From Rhodanobacteraceae bacterium (GTDB lineage: Bacteria > Pseudomonadota > Gammaproteobacteria > Xanthomonadales > SZUA-5), in assembly GCA_016717705.1 (NCBI GenBank), contig JADKFD010000040.1:1-44173 (forward strand): 44,173 nt of DNA. Direction: 5' to 3'. A program made the position numbers and the translations under genes. The notes under the pieces were generated by a model that saw only the letters and a program-made list of their open reading frames with translations, did no database searches and had not been told where the DNA came from. Positions 8,741 through 15,262 of this stretch are shown piece by piece. Every line of letters starts with the position of its first letter. Positions within the stretch are counted from its first letter, which is position 1.

Positions 8741-9820
8741 GTGAGCACGCCAGCGGAAGCCGTAGACGTCAGCGTCGTCGCTGAGCACCCGACGCGCAAT
8801 CGACTGCTGGCGGGCATTCTGGCCTTGCTGGTCCTGTACGCCTGCGCCATCGCGGCCGTCCTGGTCGTGCCCCTGTTGTTCGCCACCTTGCTCAGCCTGA
8901 TGCTGTCCCCTGCGGTGCGCTTGCTGTGCAGCTGGCGCGTGCCGCGAGCGCTGGCGGCAGCGCTGGTGATGCTGATCGCAATGGTGGGCGTGGGTTCCCT
9001 GCTCGGCAGTCTGTTGGGACCGGCGCGTGCCTGGGCGGATCAGGTACCGATCTCGATAGAGCGCATCGAGCACGCCTTGCGCGATTTGCGCTCGCCGCTG
9101 CGCGAGGCCACGGAAGCCGGCGAGAAGTTTGCCAAACTCGCCGACATCGATGGCGAGAGCCAGCTGCAGCGCGTGGTTCAGGCCGGACCCAGCCGCATGA
9201 CGCAGATGCTGCAATCCACCCCCGGTGCGATCGGCAGCGTGGTGGCCACGCTGGTTCTGGTGTTCATCTTTCTGCTGCGCGGCGATGGACTGCTGCGCAA
9301 ACTGGTGGAACTGGCGCCGGCGCTGCACCTGAAGAAAGACATCGTGATCGCGACGCGCAGTGCGCAGCACGAACTGTCGACCTACATCATCACGATCGCG
9401 CTGATCAATGGCGTGCTCGGCCTGCTGCTCGCGTTGGCGCTGTGGTTTCTGGGTGTGCCCGACCCACTGCTCTGGGGCGGCGTCGCCGGCCTGCTCAACT
9501 TCGTTCCCTATGTCGGGCCGATGCTGGTGATCGGTCTGCTCACAGTGGTTGGCTTCGGGCAATTCCCGACCGTGATTCCGGCGCTCGCCGTGCCGGCTGC
9601 CTTCGCGGTCCTGAAGACTCTGGAAGAGCTGATCACGCCGCAGATCGTCGGCAAGCGTCTGGATCTGGATCCAATCGTCGTGTTCCTGGCGCTGATGCTG
9701 TGCGGCTGGCTGTGGGGCCCTACCGGTCTGCTGCTGGCGATGCCGTTGCTGACCTGCCTGCGCATCATCGCCGAGCGCATCCCGAACTGGAGCGCCCTGG
9801 CGAAACTGCTGGGGTCTTGA
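8741..9820 (+). CDS. AI-2E family transporter (PerM/YdiK-type permease)
   Basis: 359 residues, GTG start, 3 nt after the previous stop. Two N-terminal helices (about 22-60) are followed by a hydrophilic domain and then five or six C-terminal helices. The C-terminal block holds family marks: G-V-P-D-P-L-L-W-G, L-N-F-V-P-Y-V-G-P, E-E-L-I-T-P-Q-I-V-G-K-R-L-D-L-D-P and P-L-L-T-C-L-R-I. The family includes proposed AI-2 exporters and Na+/H+ antiporter-like proteins, so the substrate cannot be told. A GGGAATC heptamer array starts 2 nt after the stop codon. Confidence 0.9.
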   Translation: MSTPAEAVDVSVVAEHPTRNRLLAGILALLVLYACAIAAVLVVPLLFATLLSLMLSPAVRLLCSWRVPRALAAALVMLIAMVGVGSLLGSLLGPARAWADQVPISIERIEHALRDLRSPLREATEAGEKFAKLADIDGESQLQRVVQAGPSRMTQMLQSTPGAIGSVVATLVLVFIFLLRGDGLLRKLVELAPALHLKKDIVIATRSAQHELSTYIITIALINGVLGLLLALALWFLGVPDPLLWGGVAGLLNFVPYVGPMLVIGLLTVVGFGQFPTVIPALAVPAAFAVLKTLEELITPQIVGKRLDLDPIVVFLALMLCGWLWGPTGLLLAMPLLTCLRIIAERIPNWSALAKLLGS

Positions 9821-9821
9821 C

Positions 9822-9870
9822 GGGAATCGGGAATCGGGAATCGGGAATCGGGAATCGGGAATCGGGAATC
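9822..9870 (+). repeat. (GGGAATC)7 heptanucleotide array directly after a stop codon
   Basis: Seven perfect tandem copies followed by a degenerate eighth (GGGGAAG). It starts at the second base after the AI-2E permease stop. Four or more G-tracts on the coding strand could form a G-quadruplex. Confidence 0.97.
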
Positions 9871-9924
9871 GGGGAAGGCTCCCACGACGACGCTCATTGG
9901 AGGGCGCCGCGCCTGCGGCGCTGC

Positions 9925-10100
9925 ACTCACCAAAAATCCCGTAACCCATTGAATTTATGAATACCCTGACGTAGGTCACGTTGTCTGCGCAGCAGACTAC
10001 GTGACTCGCGGCGGTGTCACGTAGGCCGCTGCGCGGCCAACGTGACCTACGTCCGGATGTTCGTTGCGCGAACAAGCGCACCGGCCGGGGCGACCGGGAC
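9925..10100 (+). repeat. Mosaic interspersed element, copy B (paired GTCACGT palindromes)
   Basis: Left end 9926-9956 (CTCACCAAAAATCCCGTAAC, then CCATTGAATTT). The core consists of two 31-bp palindromes (9975-10005 and 10016-10046), set in inverted orientation with outer arms ACGTAGGTCACGT. Right end about 10059-10097 (GTTCGTTGCGCGAACAAGCG, then GGGGCGACC). The ends match copy A, whose core is a different hairpin. Confidence 0.75.
9975..10046. repeat. Two 31-bp palindromes of the GTCACGT family
   Basis: 9975-10005 and 10016-10046 each have outer arms GTCACGT/ACGTGAC, a six-base inner stem (GTCTGC/GCAGAC and GGCCGC/GCGGCC) and a 3-nt loop. The position between outer and inner stem is unpaired (T opposite T, A opposite A). 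Three more copies occur at 31367, 31408 and 41241. Confidence 0.95.
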
Positions 10101-10225
10101 TCTCACCAAACACAGCACAAGGTGTTGATTCTCCTGTGGGAGCGGATTTACTCCGCGAGCTTCTCGCCGGGACGAGCGAAGAGATCGCGGGGTAAACCCG
10201 CTCCCACTACAGCAGAATCAACCTG
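10101..10225 (+). repeat. Mosaic interspersed element, copy C (GTGGGAGCGG core)
   Basis: Begins TCTCACCAAACACAGCACAA and continues GGTGTTGATT, comparable with the left end of copies A and B. The core hairpin has arms TGTGGGAGCGGATTTAC (from 10136) and its complement ending at about 10207. An outer inverted stretch TTGATTCT / AGAATCAA extends the hairpin. No right end was found, so this copy may be truncated. It directly abuts copy B. Confidence 0.6.
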
Positions 10226-10249
10226 CCCCCACGGTGCTGAATGTGCGAT

Positions 10250-10267
10250 GGCGTACCGACGCCGGTG
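10250..10267 (+). promoter_or_regulatory. Shared motif GGCGTACCGACGCCGGTG upstream of the DUF3096 gene
   Basis: The first 11 bases are identical to 7872-7882. The longer match resembles the palindrome at 7805-7820. The site lies about 90 bp before the DUF3096 start. Function is inferred from recurrence only. Confidence 0.4.
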
Positions 10268-10350
10268 CATCCCGAGGCGCAGATTTGCTTCCGTGCCCGG
10301 AGGCCGATTCGACCCTCGTCGGCCGACCCCCAGCCCACCAAGGAACCATC

Positions 10351-10506
10351 ATGAACATGCAAATCAGCCTGGCTCCGATCATCGCCCTGCTCGCCGGAAT
10401 CCTGATCCTGGTGCAGCCGCGACTCCTCAATTACATCGTTGCCATCTACCTGATCGTCATCGGCTTGCTGGGCCTGTTCGGCGCCGGCGGCATGCGTCTG
10501 ACCTGA
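10351..10506 (+). CDS. DUF3096 small membrane protein
   Basis: 51 residues, almost entirely hydrophobic: a helix with I-I-A-L-L-A-G-I-L-I-L-V-Q-P-R-L-L-N-Y, then a second helix (I-V-A-I-Y-L-I-V-I-G-L-L-G-L). This matches the short DUF3096 family in length and pattern. AAGGA lies upstream of ATG 10351. It is probably co-transcribed with the DUF3309-like gene 35 nt downstream. Function unknown. Confidence 0.85.
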   Translation: MNMQISLAPIIALLAGILILVQPRLLNYIVAIYLIVIGLLGLFGAGGMRLT

Positions 10507-10541
10507 GTCGACACCGAACCCCAAGCTGAGGAGATAGCGTC

Positions 10542-10700
10542 ATGTCTATTGGTACGATCGTACTCATTCTGGTCATTTTGATGCTCGTCGGCGCCTTGCC
10601 GACCTGGGGACACAGTCGTTCCTGGGGTTACGGTCCCAGCGGCGGTCTCGGGCTGGTGCTGGTCATCCTGCTGGTTCTGGTGCTGATGGGCCGGATCTGA
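10542..10700 (+). CDS. DUF3309-family small membrane protein
   Basis: 52 residues: a helix T-I-V-L-I-L-V-I-L-M-L-V-G-A, the conserved P-T-W-G-H-S-R-S-W-G-Y-G-P-S-G-G-L-G segment, then a second helix and the end L-M-G-R-I. This is the characteristic DUF3309 pattern (W-G-Y-x-P-S-G-G-L-G). ATG 10542 follows GAGGAG at about 8 nt, a strong ribosome site. Its role is unknown; such genes often sit with CsbD, BON and DUF1328 stress genes, as here. Confidence 0.9.
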   Translation: MSIGTIVLILVILMLVGALPTWGHSRSWGYGPSGGLGLVLVILLVLVLMGRI

Positions 10701-10720
10701 GTTTCTGGTTTGCTGCAAGA

Positions 10721-10778
10721 AGCATCGCGCGCAAGCGCGCTCCTACAAAAAGCATCGCGCGCAAGCGCGCTCCTACAA
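10721..10778. repeat. Tandem REP pair (AGCATCGCGCGCAAGCGCGC)
   Basis: Two near-identical 28-nt units 30 bp apart (10721-10748, 10751-10778), each ending CTCCTACAA. This is the complement of the GTAGGAGCGCGCTTGCGCGC REP type seen at 18138 and 37170. It lies just after the DUF3309 gene. Confidence 0.9.
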
Positions 10779-10940
10779 GTGCTCCGCGGGTTTGCGGCTG
10801 ACGAGTACGAGCGCACTTGCGTGCGATCGCCGTGCGTCCGATGCCTGCGTGCCGCAGCCCCGGCGCGAATGCGCTGCATTTGCCCGGCGCGCGTATGATG
10901 ACAGTCGCGAACAATCGTTAACCGGAATCTCCCTCGCCCC

Positions 10941-11669
10941 GTGATCAAGCGCCCCGCGCCCGAGCAGAACCATCTGCTGAACGCCCTGTCGGACGAGGTG
11001 CGCGCGCGCGTCTATCCCGAACTCGAACTGGTGACGCTGGAACTGGGCAAGGTGCTGTACGAGTCCGGCGACGCGATGCGCCATGTGTACTTTCCGGTCG
11101 ATGCGATCATTTCGCTGCTGTACGTGATGGAAGACGGCGCGTCGGCCGAGATATCGGTGGTCGGCAACGAGGGCCTGGTCGGGGTTGCCCTGTTCATGGG
11201 CGGCGAAAGCACACCCAGCCGCGGCGTGGTGCAGAGCGCCGGCAGCGCCTACCGCCTGTTGGGGCGCAAGCTCAAGGACGAGTTCAACCGCCACGGCGAG
11301 TTGCTGGTGCTGATGCTGCGCTATACCCAGGCGCTGATCACGCAGATGGCGCAGACCGCGGTGTGCAATCGGCATCATTCGATCGACCAGCAACTGTGTC
11401 GCTGGTTGCTGCTGTCGCTGGATCGCCTGCCCGACAACCGCCTGACGATGACTCAGGAGCTGATCGCCAACATGCTCGGCGTGCGCCGCGAAGGCGTCAC
11501 CGAGGCCGCCGGCAATTTGCAGAAGCTTGGCGTGATCGAATACAGCCGCGGCCATATCACGGTACTCGATCGGCCGCAGCTGGAAGCGCTCACCTGCGAG
11601 TGCTACGCGGTGGTCAAACGCGAGAGCGATCGGCTGCTGCCCTATCTGCCAAGGTCCACCGGCGCCTGA
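10941..11669 (+). CDS. Crp/Fnr-family transcriptional regulator (first of two)
   Basis: 242 residues, GTG start. The N-terminal cyclic-nucleotide-binding-like beta barrel (about 15-125) contains V-V-G-N-E-G-L-V-G. The Arg-Ser cAMP-contacting pair of CRP is not evident, and there is no Fnr-type cysteine cluster. A dimerisation helix (about 130-160) is followed by a C-terminal winged helix (L-T-M-T-Q-E-L-I-A-N-M-L-G-V-R-R-E-G-V-T-E-A). It shares the G-N-E-G and the helix-turn-helix pattern with the regulator at 11855, suggesting duplication. Ligand unknown. Its promoter region follows a REP pair. Confidence 0.9.
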   Translation: MIKRPAPEQNHLLNALSDEVRARVYPELELVTLELGKVLYESGDAMRHVYFPVDAIISLLYVMEDGASAEISVVGNEGLVGVALFMGGESTPSRGVVQSAGSAYRLLGRKLKDEFNRHGELLVLMLRYTQALITQMAQTAVCNRHHSIDQQLCRWLLLSLDRLPDNRLTMTQELIANMLGVRREGVTEAAGNLQKLGVIEYSRGHITVLDRPQLEALTCECYAVVKRESDRLLPYLPRSTGA

Positions 11670-11854
11670 AGCTTGCGCGTGTGTGCGAGAGCGAACAGAG
11701 CTGATCGGCGCAAGCACCCACACTGATTCATCGGGTCCGCGCATGCACCGCCCCCGTGTCACGCCAGTGTGCTGTTTCGCAATGCGCTTTTACCAAGCTT
11801 CGATTGCGAAACCCAACACCCGGGCGTGCTTGGTGCGAACGGACTCAAGATCGC

Positions 11855-12571
11855 ATGGCTACCCAGAATCGATCAGCGCCCGACAATTTGTTGATCGCGC
11901 GCCTGCCCAAGGCAGCCCGTACACGCCTGTTGGCCGGCTGCGAACTGGTGGAACTCAGTTTCGGCGACATCCTCAGCCAACCCGACCAACCCTTTCCCTT
12001 CGTCTACTTTCCGCGCAGCGGCTTCATCTCGATGATGACCACGGTGAGCGGCCATCCGCCGCTGGAAATGGGCCTGATCGGCAACGAGGGCATGCTCGGC
12101 GCGACCCTGGCGCTGGGCGTGGAGGCTGCCCCGCTGCTGGCGGTGGCCCAGGGCGCCGGCAGCGCCTGGCGCATCGCCACACCCGCGTTCCAGCAGGAAC
12201 TGGCAGCCAGTCCGCCGCTGCAGGCGGTCATCAACCGCTTCATCTACGTGCTGTTGGCGCAATTGTCGCAGTCGGCCGCGTGCACCCGCTTTCACGAAGT
12301 CGAGCCACGCCTGGCGCGCTGGCTGCTGATGAGCCACGACCGCGCGCATGTCGATCACTTTCACCTGACCCATCAGTTCCTGGCCGCCATGCTCGGCGTG
12401 CAACGCAGCGCGATCACCATCGCTGCGGGTGCATTGCAGCGGCGGCAGCTGATCCACTACAGCCGCGGCGAGATCAACATCCTTTCGCGCAGTGGACTCG
12501 AAGCCATGGCCTGCGAGTGTTACCGCGCGGTCAACCAGGACTACGAAGCGCGCTTCGGTCGCGCGGATTGA
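11855..12571 (+). CDS. Crp/Fnr-family transcriptional regulator (second of two)
   Basis: 238 residues from ATG 11855; a longer start at 11756 would add 33 residues with no homology to the first regulator. The cNMP-binding-like domain has L-I-G-N-E-G-M-L-G, and the C-terminal winged helix reads T-H-Q-F-L-A-A-M-L-G-V-Q-R-S-A-I-T. The end M-A-C-E-C-Y-R-A-V matches T-C-E-C-Y-A-V-V of its neighbour. Canonical cAMP-binding residues are not evident. The two paralogues are 185 bp apart on the same strand and may respond to the same envelope or redox cue, which is not readable from sequence. Confidence 0.9.
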   Translation: MATQNRSAPDNLLIARLPKAARTRLLAGCELVELSFGDILSQPDQPFPFVYFPRSGFISMMTTVSGHPPLEMGLIGNEGMLGATLALGVEAAPLLAVAQGAGSAWRIATPAFQQELAASPPLQAVINRFIYVLLAQLSQSAACTRFHEVEPRLARWLLMSHDRAHVDHFHLTHQFLAAMLGVQRSAITIAAGALQRRQLIHYSRGEINILSRSGLEAMACECYRAVNQDYEARFGRAD

Positions 12572-12850
12572 GGCGAGAGACCGCGACCTGGGACGATCTC
12601 GTCGATTCTCGCAACGAGTTGAATTAAATGGCGCACTGGTGGGCCATGTGCAATAGCGGCGTGCCGGACACGTGGCGTATCCGGCGGTGCTGGCGCAAGT
12701 CCACGGCGGACCCACCGCGGCCGCGTGCAAATCGACCCGCGGCGCGGCGGTCGCGTTGTTCCGCTACAAGCGCACGGTGATGCAGGTCATTGGCGCGAGC
12801 GCATTGCTTGGACTGGGTGCGTCGATGGCTGGGATCTGACAGCGCGCCCA
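12572..12850. other. Non-coding stretch without recognisable gene
   Basis: I see no ORF with plausible homology on either strand and no clear terminator. The sequence leads into the tandem repeat at 12851. It may contain remnants, but nothing can be named. Confidence 0.5.
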
Positions 12851-13121
12851 CGCGTTCACCGGGTGCTTGCCGCAAATCCCCGCCGGTGAACGGCTGCGCC
12901 GTACACCGGCCTACCCAAGCCCGCTTCGTAGCCCGGTGTACGCGGCTCCATCGCGTTCACCGGGTGCTTGCCGCAAGCCCCCGCCGCTGAACCGCTACGC
13001 GGTACAACGGCCTACCAAAGCCCGCTCTCGTAGCCCGGTGTACGCGGCTCCATCGCGTTCACCGGGTGCTTGCCGCAAGCCCCCGCCGGTGAATCGCTAC
13101 GCGATACACCGCCCTACGAGA
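12851..13121. repeat. Three tandem copies of a 101-102 bp palindrome-rich unit
   Basis: Units start at CGCGTTCACCGGGTGCTTGC at 12851, 12952 and 13054; the third is partial. Each unit contains inverted pairs such as CCCGGTG/CACCGGG and CCGGTG/CACCGG, and the phrase GTAGCCCGGTGTACGCG, a REP-like sequence. Copies differ by a few substitutions (some compensatory, e.g. AACGG/CCGT versus AATCG/CGAT). Confidence 0.92.
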
Positions 13122-13203
13122 GGCCACGCTTGCGTCGCCCACGAAATTCCACGAGTTCGCGATAGCTGTCGCTGGCGATGCGCCCAGCGATCAGGTCTTC
13201 CCC

Positions 13204-13377
13204 TCAATTGGCGGTGTCTTTCTGGCGCGTGACGCGCACACCGGCGAGGATCGACAGGCCAACGGCCACGAAAACGCCGACTGCGATCCACTGCGGCGGC
13301 GCCTGCATCAGCACCGCGCCGTAGACCAGGCCGCCGATCAGAATCACGGCACCGGCGAGATAGATGGCAAAGGACAT
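13204..13377 (-). CDS. Small two-helix membrane protein
   Basis: 57 residues: helix 1 (A-I-Y-L-A-G-A-V-I-L-I-G-G-L-V-Y-G-A-V-L), a short Q-A-P-P-Q-W-I loop, helix 2 (A-V-G-V-F-V-A-V-G-L-S-I-L-A-G) and a basic tail. ATG 13377 follows AGGAG with ideal spacing, which decides against the longer start at 13422. A GCACCGAC-type motif lies about 50-60 bp upstream (13421-13438). No named family recognised; it fits the small-membrane-protein theme of this region. Confidence 0.78.
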   Translation of the reverse strand: MSFAIYLAGAVILIGGLVYGAVLMQAPPQWIAVGVFVAVGLSILAGVRVTRQKDTAN

Positions 13378-13420
13378 GGCTGCACTCCTGAGTGGATGCT
13401 GGAGTCTGCGCGAAGTCGCC

Positions 13421-13438
13421 ATCGGTGTCGGTGCGATG
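13421..13438 (-). promoter_or_regulatory. CGCACCGACACCGAT motif upstream of a small membrane protein gene
   Basis: Read on the minus strand, this is a variant of the recurring G[T/C]ACCGAC site, with a CAG triplet about 18 nt downstream as at 7872 and 10250. Weak on its own. Confidence 0.3.
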
Positions 13439-13470
13439 GAGCACCCAGCTCAGCGTGGTACGGCGGAAGC

Positions 13471-13597
13471 ACTCGCCACTGGCAGAGCGCCCCTTCGCGC
13501 GTCAAACCAGTGGGAGCTGGCTTATCCCGCGAAAGCTCTCGCGGATTAAATCCGCTCCCACACCAGGATCAAAGACCTACCGCAGGGTCAGTGAGAG
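13471..13597 (-). repeat. Mosaic interspersed element, copy G (GTGGGAGCGG core, minus strand)
   Basis: Read on minus: left end CTCTCACTGACCCTGCGGTA then GGTCTTTGATCC (13597-13561). The core hairpin GTGGGAGCGGATTTAATCCG pairs with AGCTCCCAC. The right end is GTTTGACGCGCGAAGGGGCG, then GCCAGTGGCGAG. It aligns end to end with copy A. Confidence 0.7.
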
Positions 13598-13652
13598 CCC
13601 GCGACGGGCGAGCGGAACGCCCTCGTCAAGGCCGCCGGCGCCGCCACGACGC

Positions 13653-13683
13653 AAAAACGGCGCGACCTCGCGGTCGCGCCGTT
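13653..13683 (-). terminator. Rho-independent terminator of the BON-domain gene
   Basis: On minus: a 12-bp stem (AACGGCGCGACC with its complement), 4-nt loop, then U residues continuing from the stem (A run 13653-13657 on plus). It lies about 20 nt after the BON gene stop. Confidence 0.9.
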
Positions 13684-13704
13684 GGTTGCAGTCAACAGCC
13701 AGGA

Positions 13705-14520
13705 TCAGTTGCCGTGGCTGAAACCGTTCGAATTGACGTCCTTGACGCCCTTCACGTTCTCGGCGATCTGGATCGCGAGTGCATGCTCTTCGCCGCTGTT
13801 GACCTTGCCACGCAGCATCACGTGGCCGTCCTTGGTCGTCACTTCGATGTCGGAACCGTCGACGCGATCGGAGTACATGTAGCTGGACTTGATCTTGGTC
13901 GTGATCCAGCCATCGGCAACATCCTGGGCGGCGGTGGTTTCAACCTTCGACGGCGCCAGATCGACCACCAACTGGTTGTCGACCGAACGCACACCGCGCG
14001 TGTTGCGCGCCAGCGTGCCGGCATAGGCCTTGGCGTCAGCGGTGTTGGCGGTGCCCTTCAACTGCACGCGACCCCACTTGGTGTCGACGTCGGTGGTCAG
14101 CGCGCTGGTGTACTTGCTCCACAGCAGCTTGTTCTTGATCGCCGCGGTGATGTTGGCATCGTCGACGACGTCGCCGAAGCTGCGATCCTCGGTGCGTGCC
14201 GGCGGCGTGTAGTCGCCCAACACCACGAGTTGGTTGTCGACTTCCTTGATGCCGCTGACGCCGAGCGCAATCTGCTTGGCGAGTTCCTTGTTGACGTCTT
14301 CGTCGACCTTGCCGGTCAGCGTGGCATGGCCATTGTCGACGGTGACGGTGATGTCATGGGCGCGCAGATAAGGACTCAGCGCATAGCTGGTCGAGATCTG
14401 GCTTTCCTGACGCGCATTGGTGATTTCCTGGGCGGTCGCCGCGAAGGCGGAGCCAGTCACGGAAACGAGGGTCAGCGCGATGGCCGAGACGAGTGCGAGC
14501 GTGCGCAGTTGCTTGAACAT
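13705..14520 (-). CDS. Periplasmic protein with three BON domains (OsmY-like)
   Basis: 271 residues from ATG 14520 (GGAGAACCACC upstream). The signal peptide (basic M-F-K-Q-L-R, then a hydrophobic core) is cleaved near A-F-A-A. Three BON domains (about 35-110, 120-195, 200-270) carry the repeated pattern of a V-T-V-x-x-G-x-V-x-L-x-G-x-V strand pair followed by V-x-G-V-x-x-V-D-N-x-L: V-S-G-I-K-E-V-D-N-Q-L, T-R-G-V-R-S-V-D-N-Q-L and V-K-G-V-K-D-V-N. BON proteins bind lipid or the envelope and are often osmotically induced. A strong terminator follows. It is possibly co-transcribed with the ORF at 14615-14917. Confidence 0.92.
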   Translation of the reverse strand: MFKQLRTLALVSAIALTLVSVTGSAFAATAQEITNARQESQISTSYALSPYLRAHDITVTVDNGHATLTGKVDEDVNKELAKQIALGVSGIKEVDNQLVVLGDYTPPARTEDRSFGDVVDDANITAAIKNKLLWSKYTSALTTDVDTKWGRVQLKGTANTADAKAYAGTLARNTRGVRSVDNQLVVDLAPSKVETTAAQDVADGWITTKIKSSYMYSDRVDGSDIEVTTKDGHVMLRGKVNSGEEHALAIQIAENVKGVKDVNSNGFSHGN

Positions 14521-14614
14521 GGTGGTTCTCCAATGTGGCTGAGTGGGTGCGAGTAGCGGCTGCCGGCGATTTCCGGCGAGTTCTTGCGCTGCGGCCAGCT
14601 GCAGGCTGGCGTGG

Positions 14615-14917
14615 TCATCCAATGCCGGGTTTGATCCGCGCGGGCTTGCCCTTCGGCGCGTTCTTCGCCGGCTGCTCGCTCATCAGATCGTCGTCGCCCG
14701 CTGCGGCATGCAATGGGGTCGGCGGCGACGGCAGCAGTTCGGCAACCAGCGTAGGCGGCAGGCTGCTTTCTTTTTCATGGACCACGCGGTGTACCGGCGG
14801 GACCGTCATCGGAATGACGGCAGCGCCCTTTCCGCGCCTGGCAAAGACCGCCGCAAACTTGTTGGTACCCGCACGCGGCACATTGCCGTTGTTCGGGTTG
14901 CTGCTGTTGCTGCTCAT
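14615..14917 (-). CDS. Possible low-complexity hypothetical protein
   Basis: 100-residue ORF, hydrophilic, rich in Asn/Ser at the start (S-S-N-S-S-N-P-N-N-G-N) and Pro/Lys at the end. It has no signal peptide or membrane helix and only a weak ribosome site. It lies 95 nt upstream of the BON gene on the same strand, so it could be the first gene of that transcript. A GCACCGACGCCG motif lies about 95 bp upstream. I recognise no family, and it may not be translated. Confidence 0.4.
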   Translation of the reverse strand: MSSNSSNPNNGNVPRAGTNKFAAVFARRGKGAAVIPMTVPPVHRVVHEKESSLPPTLVAELLPSPPTPLHAAAGDDDLMSEQPAKNAPKGKPARIKPGIG

Positions 14918-15010
14918 CGTAGGCGGCCTTGAGTCCGGGTCACGCTGCACGCTGCTGCGCGAGCTGACGGGTGGGGTTTGTCTGAGGATGAAAGTAGCCG
15001 GCGCCGGGCG

Positions 15011-15026
15011 CGGCGTCGGTGCGCTG
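15011..15026 (-). promoter_or_regulatory. GCGCACCGACGCCG motif
   Basis: Minus-strand occurrence of the recurring G[T/C]ACCGAC site, about 95-110 bp before the ORF at 14917 and 490 bp before the BON gene. Low confidence individually. Confidence 0.3.
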
Positions 15027-15077
15027 CCACACGCAAGGCGCGATCGTGCTGATGCGAAATCGTCACGTCGCGACGCA

Positions 15078-15171
15078 ATCTGGAGTGCGCCGGCTTGCCG
15101 GCACTTTGGATTCTGTGTCGTGTTGGCGCAAGACCATCCAAAGCGGTGGCAAGCCACCGCAGTCCATATTC
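15078..15171. repeat. Inverted pair of a third REP family (TGCGGTGGCTTGCCACCGC type)
   Basis: Unit 1 (15078-15112, plus) and unit 2 (15136-15171, minus) share the frame AAT-TGGA-TGCG...CTTTGGAT. Their internal hairpins are GCCGGCTTGCCGGC and GCGGTGGCTTGCCACCGC. This occupies most of the 14918-15262 gap, so it lies in or near the phaZ promoter region. Confidence 0.85.
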
Positions 15172-15262
15172 TGCCGGTTGCAAATGTAGACCTATGACCA
15201 CTGGCGCCGCAGCCTTGTGCACCGCAACATAGGAGCTCTGCACCAAATCGGAGCGCGGCGCC

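Noticed and set aside
10721..10778. Rho-independent terminator
   Set aside because: The palindrome repeats twice in tandem with the REP consensus and lacks a U tract; better explained as REP.
12851..13121. Possible CRISPR array
   Set aside because: Only three units of 101 bp with the whole unit repeated; no unique spacers of 30-40 bp and no cas genes in the window.
13121..13200. Coding remnant on minus ending R-E-L-V-E-F-R-G-R-R-K-R-G-L-S
   Set aside because: Only about 27 codons, no start or ribosome site. It might be the tail of a lost gene, but nothing identifies it.
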